Shown piece by piece: positions 6,717-14,167 of a stretch of 15,526 nt of DNA. Under the pieces are notes generated by a model, which saw nothing but the letters and a program-made list of their open reading frames with translations, made no database searches and was not told the origin of the DNA. The stretch covers positions 1 through 15,526 of the forward strand of contig JACESW010000010.1 of NCBI GenBank assembly GCA_013911625.1. Reading direction: 5' to 3'. Position numbers and translations under genes: made by a program. This DNA is from Cryomorphaceae bacterium. GTDB taxonomy: Bacteria; Bacteroidota; Bacteroidia; Flavobacteriales; Schleiferiaceae. Numbering within the stretch: position 1 is the first letter of the stretch; each line of letters opens with the position of its first letter.

Positions 6717-7193
6717 ATGAAAAATGTACTTATAACCGCTGCAATCTGTGCAGGTATCTCGGCCTTTGCGCAAAACGATCAATACAATGTGGCTTCGTTC
6801 CACGATTCTGGCTGGAAAGCTCCTGAAGTAAACTACCAAGGCGCAGCCTGGCTAAACTTTTTGACGCGTTCGGACAGCACATTTGATTACAATGTTACCC
6901 AAGCAACATTTAAAGCGCACAGCACCTTAAACTGGCACAAACACGAGACAGATCAAGTGCTTATTGTTGTCGAGGGTAAAGGATATTACCAAGAACGCGG
7001 TAAAGAACCGATGATTATACATCAAGGTGATGTAATACGGTGTCCGAAAGAAGTAGAGCATTTCCATACCTCTTCATTAGAGCAGGATGTTTCCTATATC
7101 GCTGTATATGGAAGTGCACCGACAGTATGGACAGAGGTCCTTACTATGGATGAATATGAACGTATTGGGAAACAACTCGAAGAAAAAAAATAA
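6717..7193 (+). CDS. Exported cupin-domain protein
   Basis: Protein of 158 residues with a clear signal peptide (1-18, charged MKN, hydrophobic core, SAFA then Q19), so it is probably periplasmic. The mature part is a single small-barrel cupin. Motif 1 is WHKHETDQVLIVVEGKGYY with H74, H76 and Q80; motif 2 is GDVIRCPKEVEHFH with H115 or H117. This is a full set of candidate metal ligands. The pattern is close to cupins annotated as quercetinase-like or mandelonitrile-lyase-like, but an enzyme activity cannot be assigned. The gene stands alone between the protease and a convergent terminator, and probably has its own promoter. Confidence 0.8.
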   Translation: MKNVLITAAICAGISAFAQNDQYNVASFHDSGWKAPEVNYQGAAWLNFLTRSDSTFDYNVTQATFKAHSTLNWHKHETDQVLIVVEGKGYYQERGKEPMIIHQGDVIRCPKEVEHFHTSSLEQDVSYIAVYGSAPTVWTEVLTMDEYERIGKQLEEKK

Positions 7194-7201
7194 AAGCCAA
7201 C

Positions 7202-7231
7202 AAAAAAGCCGGCCCCAAGGGGACCGGCTTT
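7202..7231 (-). terminator. Strong intrinsic terminator of the exb operon
   Basis: AAAGCCGG (7205-7212) pairs with CCGGCTTT (7224-7231), extended by an inner CCC/GGG around a three-base loop. Read on the minus strand the one odd position is a U-G wobble and the stem is followed by a run of T (complement of the A-run at 7202-7207), giving a typical terminator after the last exbD gene. On the plus strand the same hairpin has a C-A mismatch and only a short TTT, so it may also stop the cupin transcript, less efficiently. Confidence 0.85.
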
Positions 7232-7253
7232 CGCTATATCGCGTTCTCTTTGC

Positions 7254-7748
7254 TTAGTTGTCTGAGCTGTACAATGCTTCTGCATCTTTAGGCTGCAGAG
7301 AACTATAGTTGATCTTATAAGCTTGCGCCTTGCGCAGCTCTAATTTGATATCAGAAATCAAACCCATTTTAACGGACTTATCAGCTTTGATAGACATCGT
7401 CATCATTGGGCGATCTTCTTCAGCCTTAGCTTCACGCTCCTGGACAACGAACGGTTGTAGGTCGTCGATTGATGCAAACGCATCGTTAAGCTGAATTCTA
7501 GGCGTCTTACCGAACTTATCTTGGAACTTAGCACGTGGGGAACCCGCGTAGATGTAAGTTACCAAAGACTTGCGTTCCAACTTCTGAATTTCTGTTGCTT
7601 GAGGCTTGCTTACACTCACCTTTAAATCTACTTCACGCATTACCGTAGCAACCATGAAGAAGAACAACAACATAAATACAATATCAGGAAGTGCCGACGT
7701 ATTTACCGCTGGCAACGCTTTATCCTTCTTTTTCTTAATTACTGCCAT
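7254..7748 (-). CDS. exbD: ExbD/TolR-family protein, last gene of exb operon
   Basis: Protein of 164 residues: a short basic cytoplasmic N-terminus (KKKKDK), one membrane helix at about 20-38 carrying the conserved proton-path Asp (D22 in LPDIVFMLLFFFMV), and a periplasmic domain. ExbD works with the ExbB channel to pass proton-motive force to TonB. The C-terminal domain has the family pattern ISDIKLELRKAQAYKINYS. Its ATG overlaps the stop of the preceding exbD by one base (TAATG), so the two are translationally coupled and both proteins are likely present together. A strong terminator follows 23 bases after the stop; no tonB gene follows. Confidence 0.9.
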   Translation of the reverse strand: MAVIKKKKDKALPAVNTSALPDIVFMLLFFFMVATVMREVDLKVSVSKPQATEIQKLERKSLVTYIYAGSPRAKFQDKFGKTPRIQLNDAFASIDDLQPFVVQEREAKAEEDRPMMTMSIKADKSVKMGLISDIKLELRKAQAYKINYSSLQPKDAEALYSSDN

Positions 7749-8332
7749 TATCCACCAATATTTAATGGTTCTGCCTCAGAAATTTTCTGCTGGTAAGCGT
7801 TCTTGATCTCCTTGATGATCTCTTCGTCCTCTTCCGGATCCATACCGCGGTATGAACGACCGTATTCGTCTTCAGCATAACGCTCACGTAGATCCTCATA
7901 GGCTGCAACCAGTTCGTTTTGAACCTTTACATACATACCGTACGAAGTACCGCGGTCATTTTGAAGCGAGATAACCGCCTTAACAGGGTTATCAGAACTT
8001 GAAGAAACACCATAACCCTTACAGTATTCACACGAACCGTCACCGTTGTTATCAATGAATTCCATAGCCTTAGCACGAAGCTCGCTGATTTCGAGGTATT
8101 CATCTTCTACAAGCAACTGATCGTTCGAGTTTACTAGAACCGTAAAAATATTACGTTCCTTAATAGGTGGAGGATCTTGAACTAACTCGTCTTCGATAGG
8201 TGGAAGCTTCCTGTTGATACCCTTATCTGTATCCATGGTAGTGGTTACGAGATAGAAAATCAATAGTAGGAAGGCGATATCCGCCATCGAACCTGCATTA
8301 ATTTCTGGTATGGCTCTTTTATTTCTTGCCAT
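7748..8332 (-). CDS. exbD: ExbD/TolR-family protein with periplasmic insert
   Basis: Protein of 194 residues: N-terminal basic segment, membrane helix at about 16-33 with the conserved Asp D18 in MADIAFLLLIFYLV, then a periplasmic domain longer than in the E. coli protein (141 residues). The extra part includes DNNGDG (94-99), which resembles a calcium-binding loop, followed by CEYC (C101 and C104) and a Ser run, then an acidic EDEYGRSYRGMDPEEDEE segment. The end LNIGG is Gly-rich. It is the first of two coupled exbD genes. An AAGGAG just upstream overlaps the stop of the preceding gene. From memory, similar inserts occur in other Bacteroidota ExbD proteins; this needs a search. Confidence 0.88.
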   Translation of the reverse strand: MARNKRAIPEINAGSMADIAFLLLIFYLVTTTMDTDKGINRKLPPIEDELVQDPPPIKERNIFTVLVNSNDQLLVEDEYLEISELRAKAMEFIDNNGDGSCEYCKGYGVSSSSDNPVKAVISLQNDRGTSYGMYVKVQNELVAAYEDLRERYAEDEYGRSYRGMDPEEDEEIIKEIKNAYQQKISEAEPLNIGG

Positions 8333-8336
8333 AGCG

Positions 8337-8342
8337 CTCCTT
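8337..8342 (-). promoter_or_regulatory. Shine-Dalgarno site of the first exbD
   Basis: On the minus strand AAGGAG lies four bases before the exbD ATG at 8332, and its first two bases are the last two of the preceding gene's TAA. Canonical Shine-Dalgarno sequences are rare in this window, so this one stands out and suggests coupled, strong translation. Confidence 0.55.
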
Positions 8343-8748
8343 ATTTAATTACTCTAGCAACTAGAGAATAAACAACAGCTAAAACAGCACCTGAGAACAA
8401 AATGTAGAACGAAGTCAACATTGCGCTCGATGCTTTAGAAGTAGCCTCAGTAACATCTTTGTATTGTGCGAAATCTGAGCCATCAGCCGTGACCCATGAG
8501 ATCAAACCGATAACAAGAATTGCCGCTAAACCAATACCTACGCCTTTGATACCTTGTGGGTTTACCACAAGGGCAAGGACGAAGCTCAATACGGCGATAA
8601 TCATACTAACAATAGTAATGACCATCCCGTACGATACGAACCCTGGCGCTTGATCCTCGTTCGCTGCTACCATAATAAATAGTACAACGCCGATTAGACC
8701 AAGAACGATGCCTAGGACACGTCCGATTAATGGGAGTTTATCAGCCAT
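8341..8748 (-). CDS. Small four-helix membrane protein in the exb operon
   Basis: Protein of 135 residues that I do not recognise by name. It is mostly hydrophobic, with four predicted membrane helices at about 7-29, 39-62, 68-87 and 109-133. A short hydrophilic loop (88-105, GSDFAQYKDVTEATSKAS) precedes the last helix. No catalytic motif is visible. It lies between exbB and exbD with spacings of 5 and 8 bases, so it is almost certainly co-transcribed and may be a partner or assembly factor of the ExbB-ExbD complex. That role is inferred only from position. Start ATG at 8748 follows the exbB stop directly. Confidence 0.82.
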   Translation of the reverse strand: MADKLPLIGRVLGIVLGLIGVVLFIMVAANEDQAPGFVSYGMVITIVSMIIAVLSFVLALVVNPQGIKGVGIGLAAILVIGLISWVTADGSDFAQYKDVTEATSKASSAMLTSFYILFSGAVLAVVYSLVARVIK

Positions 8749-8753
8749 AGTTC

Positions 8754-9620
8754 TTAGCTATTTTTCTTTTTGAATTCTACCAACAAGTCCAAGAAAGAGA
8801 TAGATGCATCTTCCATCTTGATCACGATACCGTCAATCATCGCAACGATAAGGTTGTAGAAAATCTGTAAGATGATCGCAGTGATCAAACCAAATACTGT
8901 TGTCAAAAGTGCCACTTTAATACCACCCGCTACAAGAGAAGGGTTGATATCACCTGCTGCCTCAATCGCGTCAAATGCGCCAATCATACCGATTACCGTA
9001 CCCATGAAACCAAGCATTGGTGCCAAAGCGATGAACAATGAAATCCATGATACACCTTTTTCAAGCTTACCGTTCTCTACAGAACCTACGCTCATGATTG
9101 ATTTGTCTACCATGTCAAGACCTTCATCGTAGTGGTCTAAACCTTCGAAGAAGATTGTAGCAACTGGACCACGAGTGTTACGACATACTTCTTTAGCAGC
9201 GTCGATACCACCGTTGTTCAATGCACCTTCAACCTCGCTCAACAACTTCTCAGTGTTTGTTTGTGCGAAAGTCAAGTAGATGATACGCTCGATTACAAGT
9301 GCTAGACCCAAAACCAAGGCCAACAATACGAACGACATGAAGAATGCACCACCCTCGATGAATTTCTCCTTCAAGATTTGAGTGAATCCTTTTTCAGTTT
9401 CAACTACCTCTTCAACTACTTCTTCAGTAGCTTCTTCAGTAGCTGCAGAATCTGTAGCTGCCGCAGCAGAATCTACAACTGCATCAGCAGAGTCCATAGT
9501 TTCAGTAGCAGCAGAATCTGTTACTACTTCTTCAGTAGCCGCCATTTCGTCCTGTGCGTAGGCGTTTACGGTACCCATTGAAAGGGCAACGATTGCAAGC
9601 AAAGAGAGTGCTTTTTTCAT
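8754..9620 (-). CDS. exbB: ExbB/TolQ-family channel subunit with signal peptide
   Basis: Protein of 288 residues of the MotA/TolQ/ExbB proton-channel family, here probably ExbB, powering TonB-dependent outer-membrane transport. It starts with a signal peptide (1-22, ends NAYA) and an acidic, repetitive linker (about 24-77, rich in D, S, A, T, E), so the mature N-terminus is likely periplasmic. The core follows: membrane helix 1 at about 92-110 ending in ERIIYL, a cytoplasmic domain (about 117-190), then helix 2 (SLFIALAPMLGFMGTVIGMIGAF, 194-216) and helix 3 (VALLTTVFGLITAIILQIFY, 236-255), the conserved channel helices. The extended N-terminus explains the length above the E. coli protein (244). 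It heads a four-gene operon and is preceded by a 97-base intergenic region with a terminator for ansA. Confidence 0.92.
   Translation of the reverse strand: MKKALSLLAIVALSMGTVNAYAQDEMAATEEVVTDSAATETMDSADAVVDSAAAATDSAATEEATEEVVEEVVETEKGFTQILKEKFIEGGAFFMSFVLLALVLGLALVIERIIYLTFAQTNTEKLLSEVEGALNNGGIDAAKEVCRNTRGPVATIFFEGLDHYDEGLDMVDKSIMSVGSVENGKLEKGVSWISLFIALAPMLGFMGTVIGMIGAFDAIEAAGDINPSLVAGGIKVALLTTVFGLITAIILQIFYNLIVAMIDGIVIKMEDASISFLDLLVEFKKKNS
9419..9538. repeat. Short direct repeats encoding the ExbB linker
   Basis: The 12-mer CTTCTTCAGTAG occurs twice in exact tandem (9419-9430, 9431-9442) and again at 9527-9538. GCAGAATCT occurs at 9445-9453, 9466-9474 and 9511-9519. On the coding strand they encode ATEE and DSA units of the acidic linker. 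All are in frame, so slippage would change linker length without breaking the gene. Confidence 0.75.
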
Positions 9621-9627
9621 TTTTCTT

Positions 9628-9641
9628 AAGAATTAATTCTT
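9628..9641. repeat. 14-base palindrome upstream of exbB
   Basis: AAGAATTAATTCTT is a perfect palindrome centred 14-15 bases before the exbB start codon, where it would overlap the ribosome landing site in mRNA. It may be an operator or chance in AT-rich DNA. I found no clean TAnnTTTG box in the 97-base region before exbB; the closest is TATTTTCG at 9696-9689 on the minus strand. Confidence 0.3.
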
Positions 9642-9697
9642 TTTAGTGTTATCTGTCGGTGGATTTACGCAAAAACCCTTCCGGGCGTCGAAAATAC

Positions 9698-9716
9698 AAA
9701 AAATTGGTGTCCAATT
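9698..9716 (-). terminator. Weak terminator after ansA
   Basis: Directly after the ansA stop, on the minus strand, AATTGG-ACA-CCAATT forms a six-pair hairpin followed by further T residues. The stem is short and AT-rich, so it is likely weak, but it would separate the trhO-pccB-tatD-ansA transcript from exbB. Confidence 0.4.
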
Positions 9717-9717
9717 C

Positions 9718-10725
9718 CTATTCTGAGACCTCTCCTGCGAGAGACAACGGAAACTTAATCTGAAAATCTGCCAGAGAGTTGTTCTGACCCAATAAGACCA
9801 TCGACTTAACCAACGCACTTTCAAAAGTCATATCCTTGGCATTCAGCATTTTAACTTCCTCAAGCGCGCTAGAGCTGTCGTATAGCCCCGGTATGACAGA
9901 ACCGCTCACACACTGTGAAGTATTGACAATAATGGTTCCATTTTTCTCTACCCGCTTTAAAAATTCCGAGAAGGAAAGCGATTTTGGGGCATTTCCTGCT
10001 CCAAAAGTCCGTAAAACCAACACTTTCCAATGCGGCAGATGAGGCAATTGGTCAAAGTCTAGACCAGGATAAAGTGTAACTACCCCGACGCTAGTATCAA
10101 TACCCGACATAAGCTGATATGATTTTTTAGAACGCCAGAGCAATTCTTTATTCACGCTTAGGCGTACCCCACTACTGGCAAGTGGCGGATAATTCGGCGA
10201 ACTAAAGGCATTGAATTCATTCGAAGACCTCTTGTAAGCACGATTGCCGCGCAACAGTTCGTATTCAAAGTAAATGGCTACCTCTTGAATTACAGCCGAT
10301 CCATCTTCCTCAGCAAGGGCAGCAAATTCAAATGCGCTAACGATGTTTTCGACAGCATCGGTTCTCAAGACTCCCACCGGCAACTGTGATCCAGTGATGA
10401 TGATGGGTTTTTGAAGGCCTTCAAACATGAAGCTCAAGGCACAAGCGGTATAGGCCATGGTATCCGTACCGTGCAGCACTACCATACCATCTACCCTGTC
10501 CATAAGTTCATCAATGACCTCAGCGAGCTCTTGCCAAACTTTGGGAACCATCTCGGAACTATCAATGGGGTTCTCAAGTGTTACCGGTAAAATTTCAATT
10601 GGGAGTAATTGCAGCGCAGGGATTTTCTCAGCCACAGATTCGAAATCCATAGGGGCGAGTTTCCCACGCTGGTTTTGTCGCATTCCGATGGTACCACCGG
10701 TGTATATGAGGGCTATTTTACGCAT
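9718..10725 (-). CDS. ansA: Type I L-asparaginase
   Basis: Protein of 335 residues without a signal peptide, so the cytosolic type I asparaginase, which hydrolyses L-asparagine to aspartate and ammonia. Active-site features are YTGGTIG with T12, the DSSEM segment (55-59), and LHGTDTMAYTA with T87-D88. The type I region LLRGNRAYKRSSNEFNAFSSPNYPPL and the GSQLPVGVLRTDAVENI motif are also present. Length matches E. coli AnsA (338). The start overlaps the end of tatD by 8 bases, so it is the last gene of a tightly packed operon (trhO, pccB, tatD, ansA). Confidence 0.93.
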   Translation of the reverse strand: MRKIALIYTGGTIGMRQNQRGKLAPMDFESVAEKIPALQLLPIEILPVTLENPIDSSEMVPKVWQELAEVIDELMDRVDGMVVLHGTDTMAYTACALSFMFEGLQKPIIITGSQLPVGVLRTDAVENIVSAFEFAALAEEDGSAVIQEVAIYFEYELLRGNRAYKRSSNEFNAFSSPNYPPLASSGVRLSVNKELLWRSKKSYQLMSGIDTSVGVVTLYPGLDFDQLPHLPHWKVLVLRTFGAGNAPKSLSFSEFLKRVEKNGTIIVNTSQCVSGSVIPGLYDSSSALEEVKMLNAKDMTFESALVKSMVLLGQNNSLADFQIKFPLSLAGEVSE

Positions 10726-11509
10726 CTAATCCAAACAGTCGATTTGCATTTTCAGAGGTCATAGCTGCAACCTCTTCCAAGTTCATTTCCAGTACCTCAG
10801 CCATAACTTTTGCAGGCTCAACCATAAAGGAGGGCTCGTTCTTCTGCCCACGCAAAGCTTTTGGTGTAAGATACGGCGCATCGGTCTCTAAAATCAATCG
10901 GTCCTTGGGAATACCCTGAATCACAATATCCGTCGCCGAACGGTTCATGGTATAAGAACCGCCTATTCCGAAGTAAAACTCTCCCAATTTCAAGGCACGT
11001 TTTACCTGTTTCTTACCGCCACTGAAGCAATGAAATACCCCACGTAACTTACCATCATGACGGACTTGAGCTTCCTCAAGAACCGGAAACAATTGCTTAA
11101 AACTACTTCTCACATGAAGCGCGATGGGCAAATCCCAAGCGACCGCCCAATCCAGTTGTCTGTTCAATGCTTCTACTTGCATGGCTTCGGTGGTTGTATC
11201 CCAATAAAGATCCATACCGATCTCACCTACAGCCAAATATTGCTGGGTGTTGGCCTGATAGTGCGCTTCCAATTGGTCCAATTGATCCTTCCAATCCTCC
11301 TTCACATAACATGGATGCAATCCAATCATTCGCCCAATTTTCAGCTGAGGATAATCGGCCTCAACGGCATCCAACGCAGCAATGCTCTCGGTATTGATAT
11401 TCGGGAGTAACACAGTTGTAACGCCTGCTGCTAGAGCCCTACTTTGGATCTCAGCCTTCTTATCAGCGAAGTACTCGTCGTATAAGTGACAGTGCGTATC
11501 TACAAACAT
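10718..11509 (-). CDS. tatD: TatD-family metal-dependent hydrolase
   Basis: Protein of 263 residues, a TIM-barrel amidohydrolase relative; TatD/YcfH proteins are metal-dependent deoxyribonucleases (3'-5' exonuclease activity is reported for E. coli TatD). Metal ligands are visible in order: H6 and H8 in FVDTHCHL, E96 in VGEIGMDLYW, H132 in ALHVRSS, H160 in VFHCFSGG and D210 in LETDAPYLTP. The motif RGQKNEP, usually RGKRNEP, follows. Its start codon directly abuts the pccB stop codon with no spacer, and it overlaps ansA by 8 bases, so it is translated from the same message. The TatD versus YcfH subgroup cannot be settled here. Confidence 0.92.
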   Translation of the reverse strand: MFVDTHCHLYDEYFADKKAEIQSRALAAGVTTVLLPNINTESIAALDAVEADYPQLKIGRMIGLHPCYVKEDWKDQLDQLEAHYQANTQQYLAVGEIGMDLYWDTTTEAMQVEALNRQLDWAVAWDLPIALHVRSSFKQLFPVLEEAQVRHDGKLRGVFHCFSGGKKQVKRALKLGEFYFGIGGSYTMNRSATDIVIQGIPKDRLILETDAPYLTPKALRGQKNEPSFMVEPAKVMAEVLEMNLEEVAAMTSENANRLFGLDA

Positions 11510-13051
11510 TTAAAGAGGGAGGTTGCCGTGTTTTTTCTTCGGCAATTTTACTGCCTTATTTTCTAACATGGAGAACGCTTTTATCAACTTGTCACGAGTT
11601 TCTTCCGGCAGTATTACATCATCAACATATCCGCGATAGGCGGCACGGTACGGGTTGGCAAAAGCATCAGAGTATTCCGCTTCCTTCTCGGCCAATTTTG
11701 CCGCTTTATCCTCCGCCGCCTTGATGTCTTTTCTAAATATGATTTCCGCAGCGCCTTTTGCACCCATCACAGCGATTTCCGCCGTTGGCCAAGCAAAATT
11801 CATGTCGGCACCAATCTGCTTTGAGTTCATCACACAATAGGCACCACCGTACGCTTTTCGGGTAATTACAGTAATGCGCGGTACGGTAGCCTCGCTAAAG
11901 GCATACAACAGCTTCGCGCCGTTGGTAATAATTCCATTCCACTCCTGGTCTGTACCTGGCAAGAATCCTGGGACGTCTTCAAGTACTAATAATGGGATAT
12001 TGAAAGAATCACAGAAGCGCACGAAGCGAGCACCTTTAGTGGATGCATGAATATCTAGTACCCCGGCCAAATACGCCGGCTGGTTAGCCACAACGCCCAC
12101 CGACTTCCCGGCGAGACGTGCAAACCCAACAATCATGTTCTCCGCAAAGTCCTTATGTACCTCGTGGAAAGTATTTTCATCTACGATACCCGCAATAACC
12201 TCCTTCATATCATAAGGTTGGTTTGGATTTTCAGGTACGATGTCTTTAAGTACTTGGCGCATTTCATCGCCTGGCTCGTACGGAAGTGATGGCGGCTCCT
12301 CGTCACAATTCTGAGGAACATAACTCAACAGTTTCTTCAAGCCTTCAATAAGGGAGATCTCGTTCGGATAGGTAAAATGTGTCACCCCGCTTTTGGTAGA
12401 ATGTGCGCTCGCACCGCCCAACTCTTCAGCCGTTACCTCTTCATGCGTCACTGTTTTCACCACATTAGGTCCAGTCACAAACATGTACGAAGTGTCTTCC
12501 ACCATCATGATGAAATCTGTAAGCGCTGGCGAATATACCGCACCACCTGCACACGGTCCCATCATCGCTGAAAACTGGGGAATGACCCCTGAGGCTTGTA
12601 CGTTGCGGTAGAAAATGTCCGAGTATCCACCCAAGGAAACGACCCCTTCTTGGATACGGGCACCACCACTATCGTTTAATCCGATCAATGGTGCTCCTGT
12701 TTTCATTGCCAAGTCCATGACTTTGGTAATCTTCTCAGCATGGGCCTCTGCTAAAGAACCGCCCAATACCGTAAAGTCTTGTGCAAACACATAGATCAAC
12801 CGACCATTAACTGTTCCGTAACCGGTCACAACACCGTCGCCTAATATTTTCTGTTTGTCCAGGCCAAATAAGTCGCTGCGATGTTGAACCAATGCACCCA
12901 TTTCTTGGAAACTCCCTTCGTCTAAAAGGAAGTGAATGCGTTCGCGTGCGGTTAATTTGCCTTTGGCATGCTGCGCGTCAATGCGCTTTTGTCCGCCGCC
13001 CTCTTGACTCTGCTTTTTTAGGTTGGATAGGTGCTTTCGCTTGTCTTGCAT
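11510..13051 (-). CDS. pccB: Acyl-CoA carboxylase beta subunit, propionyl type
   Basis: Protein of 513 residues, the normal length for carboxyltransferase (beta) subunits of propionyl-CoA carboxylase and relatives; it moves carboxyl from carboxybiotin to an acyl-CoA. Both crotonase-like halves are present. The N-half has [14 protein letters not shown] and the oxyanion segments [11 protein letters not shown] and [16 protein letters not shown]. The C-half has [30 protein letters not shown] and [20 protein letters not shown]. The position after AYGGAY is Cys406 where propionyl-CoA carboxylases usually have Asp, a site known to set acyl specificity. The biotin carboxylase/carrier subunit is not in the window. 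Methylmalonyl-CoA decarboxylase alpha is a less likely alternative. It lies 34 bases after trhO and abuts tatD. Confidence 0.88.
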   Translation of the reverse strand: MQDKRKHLSNLKKQSQEGGGQKRIDAQHAKGKLTARERIHFLLDEGSFQEMGALVQHRSDLFGLDKQKILGDGVVTGYGTVNGRLIYVFAQDFTVLGGSLAEAHAEKITKVMDLAMKTGAPLIGLNDSGGARIQEGVVSLGGYSDIFYRNVQASGVIPQFSAMMGPCAGGAVYSPALTDFIMMVEDTSYMFVTGPNVVKTVTHEEVTAEELGGASAHSTKSGVTHFTYPNEISLIEGLKKLLSYVPQNCDEEPPSLPYEPGDEMRQVLKDIVPENPNQPYDMKEVIAGIVDENTFHEVHKDFAENMIVGFARLAGKSVGVVANQPAYLAGVLDIHASTKGARFVRFCDSFNIPLLVLEDVPGFLPGTDQEWNGIITNGAKLLYAFSEATVPRITVITRKAYGGAYCVMNSKQIGADMNFAWPTAEIAVMGAKGAAEIIFRKDIKAAEDKAAKLAEKEAEYSDAFANPYRAAYRGYVDDVILPEETRDKLIKAFSMLENKAVKLPKKKHGNLPL

Positions 13052-13085
13052 GGTGGTTCTTTTGTTCTGAAGGTTCGTACTTACG

Positions 13086-14147
13086 CTATTCCTCTTTGAA
13101 GGCGTCTCGTAAATTTACTTTAGAATGTCTGTGGAATCGCTTTGTTTCCTTGGCTTTTCTGCGAATTTCATGTTGCTCCTCTTCTGGAAGGTGTATGACC
13201 TCGACACATTGCGGTGTGCAACAGCCTTCGTTTTTCTCCGCACAGCTCTCACACTGAATAAAGAGTAGGTTACAGGCCTTGTTCGCACAGTTGGTATGAC
13301 GGGCCGATTTTTCACCGCACTGGTGACATTCTGAAATAACCTCGCACGAAATCTCCTCGCCCAATCGCTCATCGAAGACAAAATTTATCCCGTGGAACTT
13401 ATTATCAAGCGCTTCCTCTTCAATCTGACGAGCGTAATCAATGATTCCTCCGTGCAACTGGTTCACATCGTTAAATCCGTGGTGCTTCAAATACGCCGAG
13501 GTCTTTTCACAACGAATACCGCCGGTACAGTAAAGTAGAATCTTGCGGTCCTCTTGGCCCTTGAGCTTTTCTAATACCATCGGCAATTCCTCCTTGAAGG
13601 TCTCTGCCTCTGGTAAAACTGCACCCTCAAAGTGGCCTATCTCACTTTCGTAGTGATTGCGCATATCCACGACGATAGGATCCTCGTTCTCTATCGCATC
13701 GTTCCAATCCTTGGCACTCAAATGGGCACCCACGTTAGTCACGTCGTAATCCTCAGGCTGTAATCCATCAGCTACAATCTGACCACGTACCTTAACCTTG
13801 AGTTTCAAGAAAGACTTTCCGTCGGTCTTATCTGTAACAGCAATTTTAAAGGGAACGTCCTTGAAATAGTCCATACCATGTAAATGCTGCTCAAATTCCT
13901 CCCAGTGGTGCTCTGGAACGTTCATTTGTGCGTTGATACCCTCCCTGCTCACATAAATACGGCCCAAACAATCGAGCAACATCCACTTCTCAAAAAGCGC
14001 ATCACGGAGCTTTTGAGGGTTGTCAATAATGACGTACTTGTAAAAAGACAGCGTAATGCGATTAAACGATTCCGCTTCCAATTTTGCTCTTAAGCGCTCT
14101 TTATCAAGCTTATTAACTAAATCTCTTTTTCCAGCATTTGGATCCAT
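13086..14147 (-). CDS. trhO: tRNA uridine(34) hydroxylase, rhodanese type
   Basis: Protein of 353 residues of the TrhO (YceA, UPF0176) family, which makes 5-hydroxyuridine at wobble position 34 of tRNA in an oxygen-dependent step. It has an N-terminal ferredoxin-like domain (about 30-125, with [12 protein letters not shown]), a rhodanese domain (about 150-245) with the active-site loop [10 protein letters not shown] (C207, C213), and a Cys-rich C-terminal region (268-314) with several CxxC pairs, likely a metal-binding knuckle. The C-terminal end is strongly basic. It is the first gene of the operon with pccB, tatD and ansA and is driven by a palindromic divergent promoter. Start ATG at 14147 is about 20 bases after the -7 box. 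Confidence 0.92.
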   Translation of the reverse strand: MDPNAGKRDLVNKLDKERLRAKLEAESFNRITLSFYKYVIIDNPQKLRDALFEKWMLLDCLGRIYVSREGINAQMNVPEHHWEEFEQHLHGMDYFKDVPFKIAVTDKTDGKSFLKLKVKVRGQIVADGLQPEDYDVTNVGAHLSAKDWNDAIENEDPIVVDMRNHYESEIGHFEGAVLPEAETFKEELPMVLEKLKGQEDRKILLYCTGGIRCEKTSAYLKHHGFNDVNQLHGGIIDYARQIEEEALDNKFHGINFVFDERLGEEISCEVISECHQCGEKSARHTNCANKACNLLFIQCESCAEKNEGCCTPQCVEVIHLPEEEQHEIRRKAKETKRFHRHSKVNLRDAFKEE

Positions 14148-14167
14148 CCGAAGGCAATTTATTACTG

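Noticed and set aside
9419..9538. Possible CRISPR-like repeats
   Set aside because: The units are 9-12 bases, in frame, and encode the ExbB linker; there are no spacers of even length and no cas genes.
9378..9581. Open frame opposite the ExbB linker, rich in Ser, Phe and Cys
   Set aside because: It is a by-product of the in-frame repeats coding the acidic linker of ExbB.
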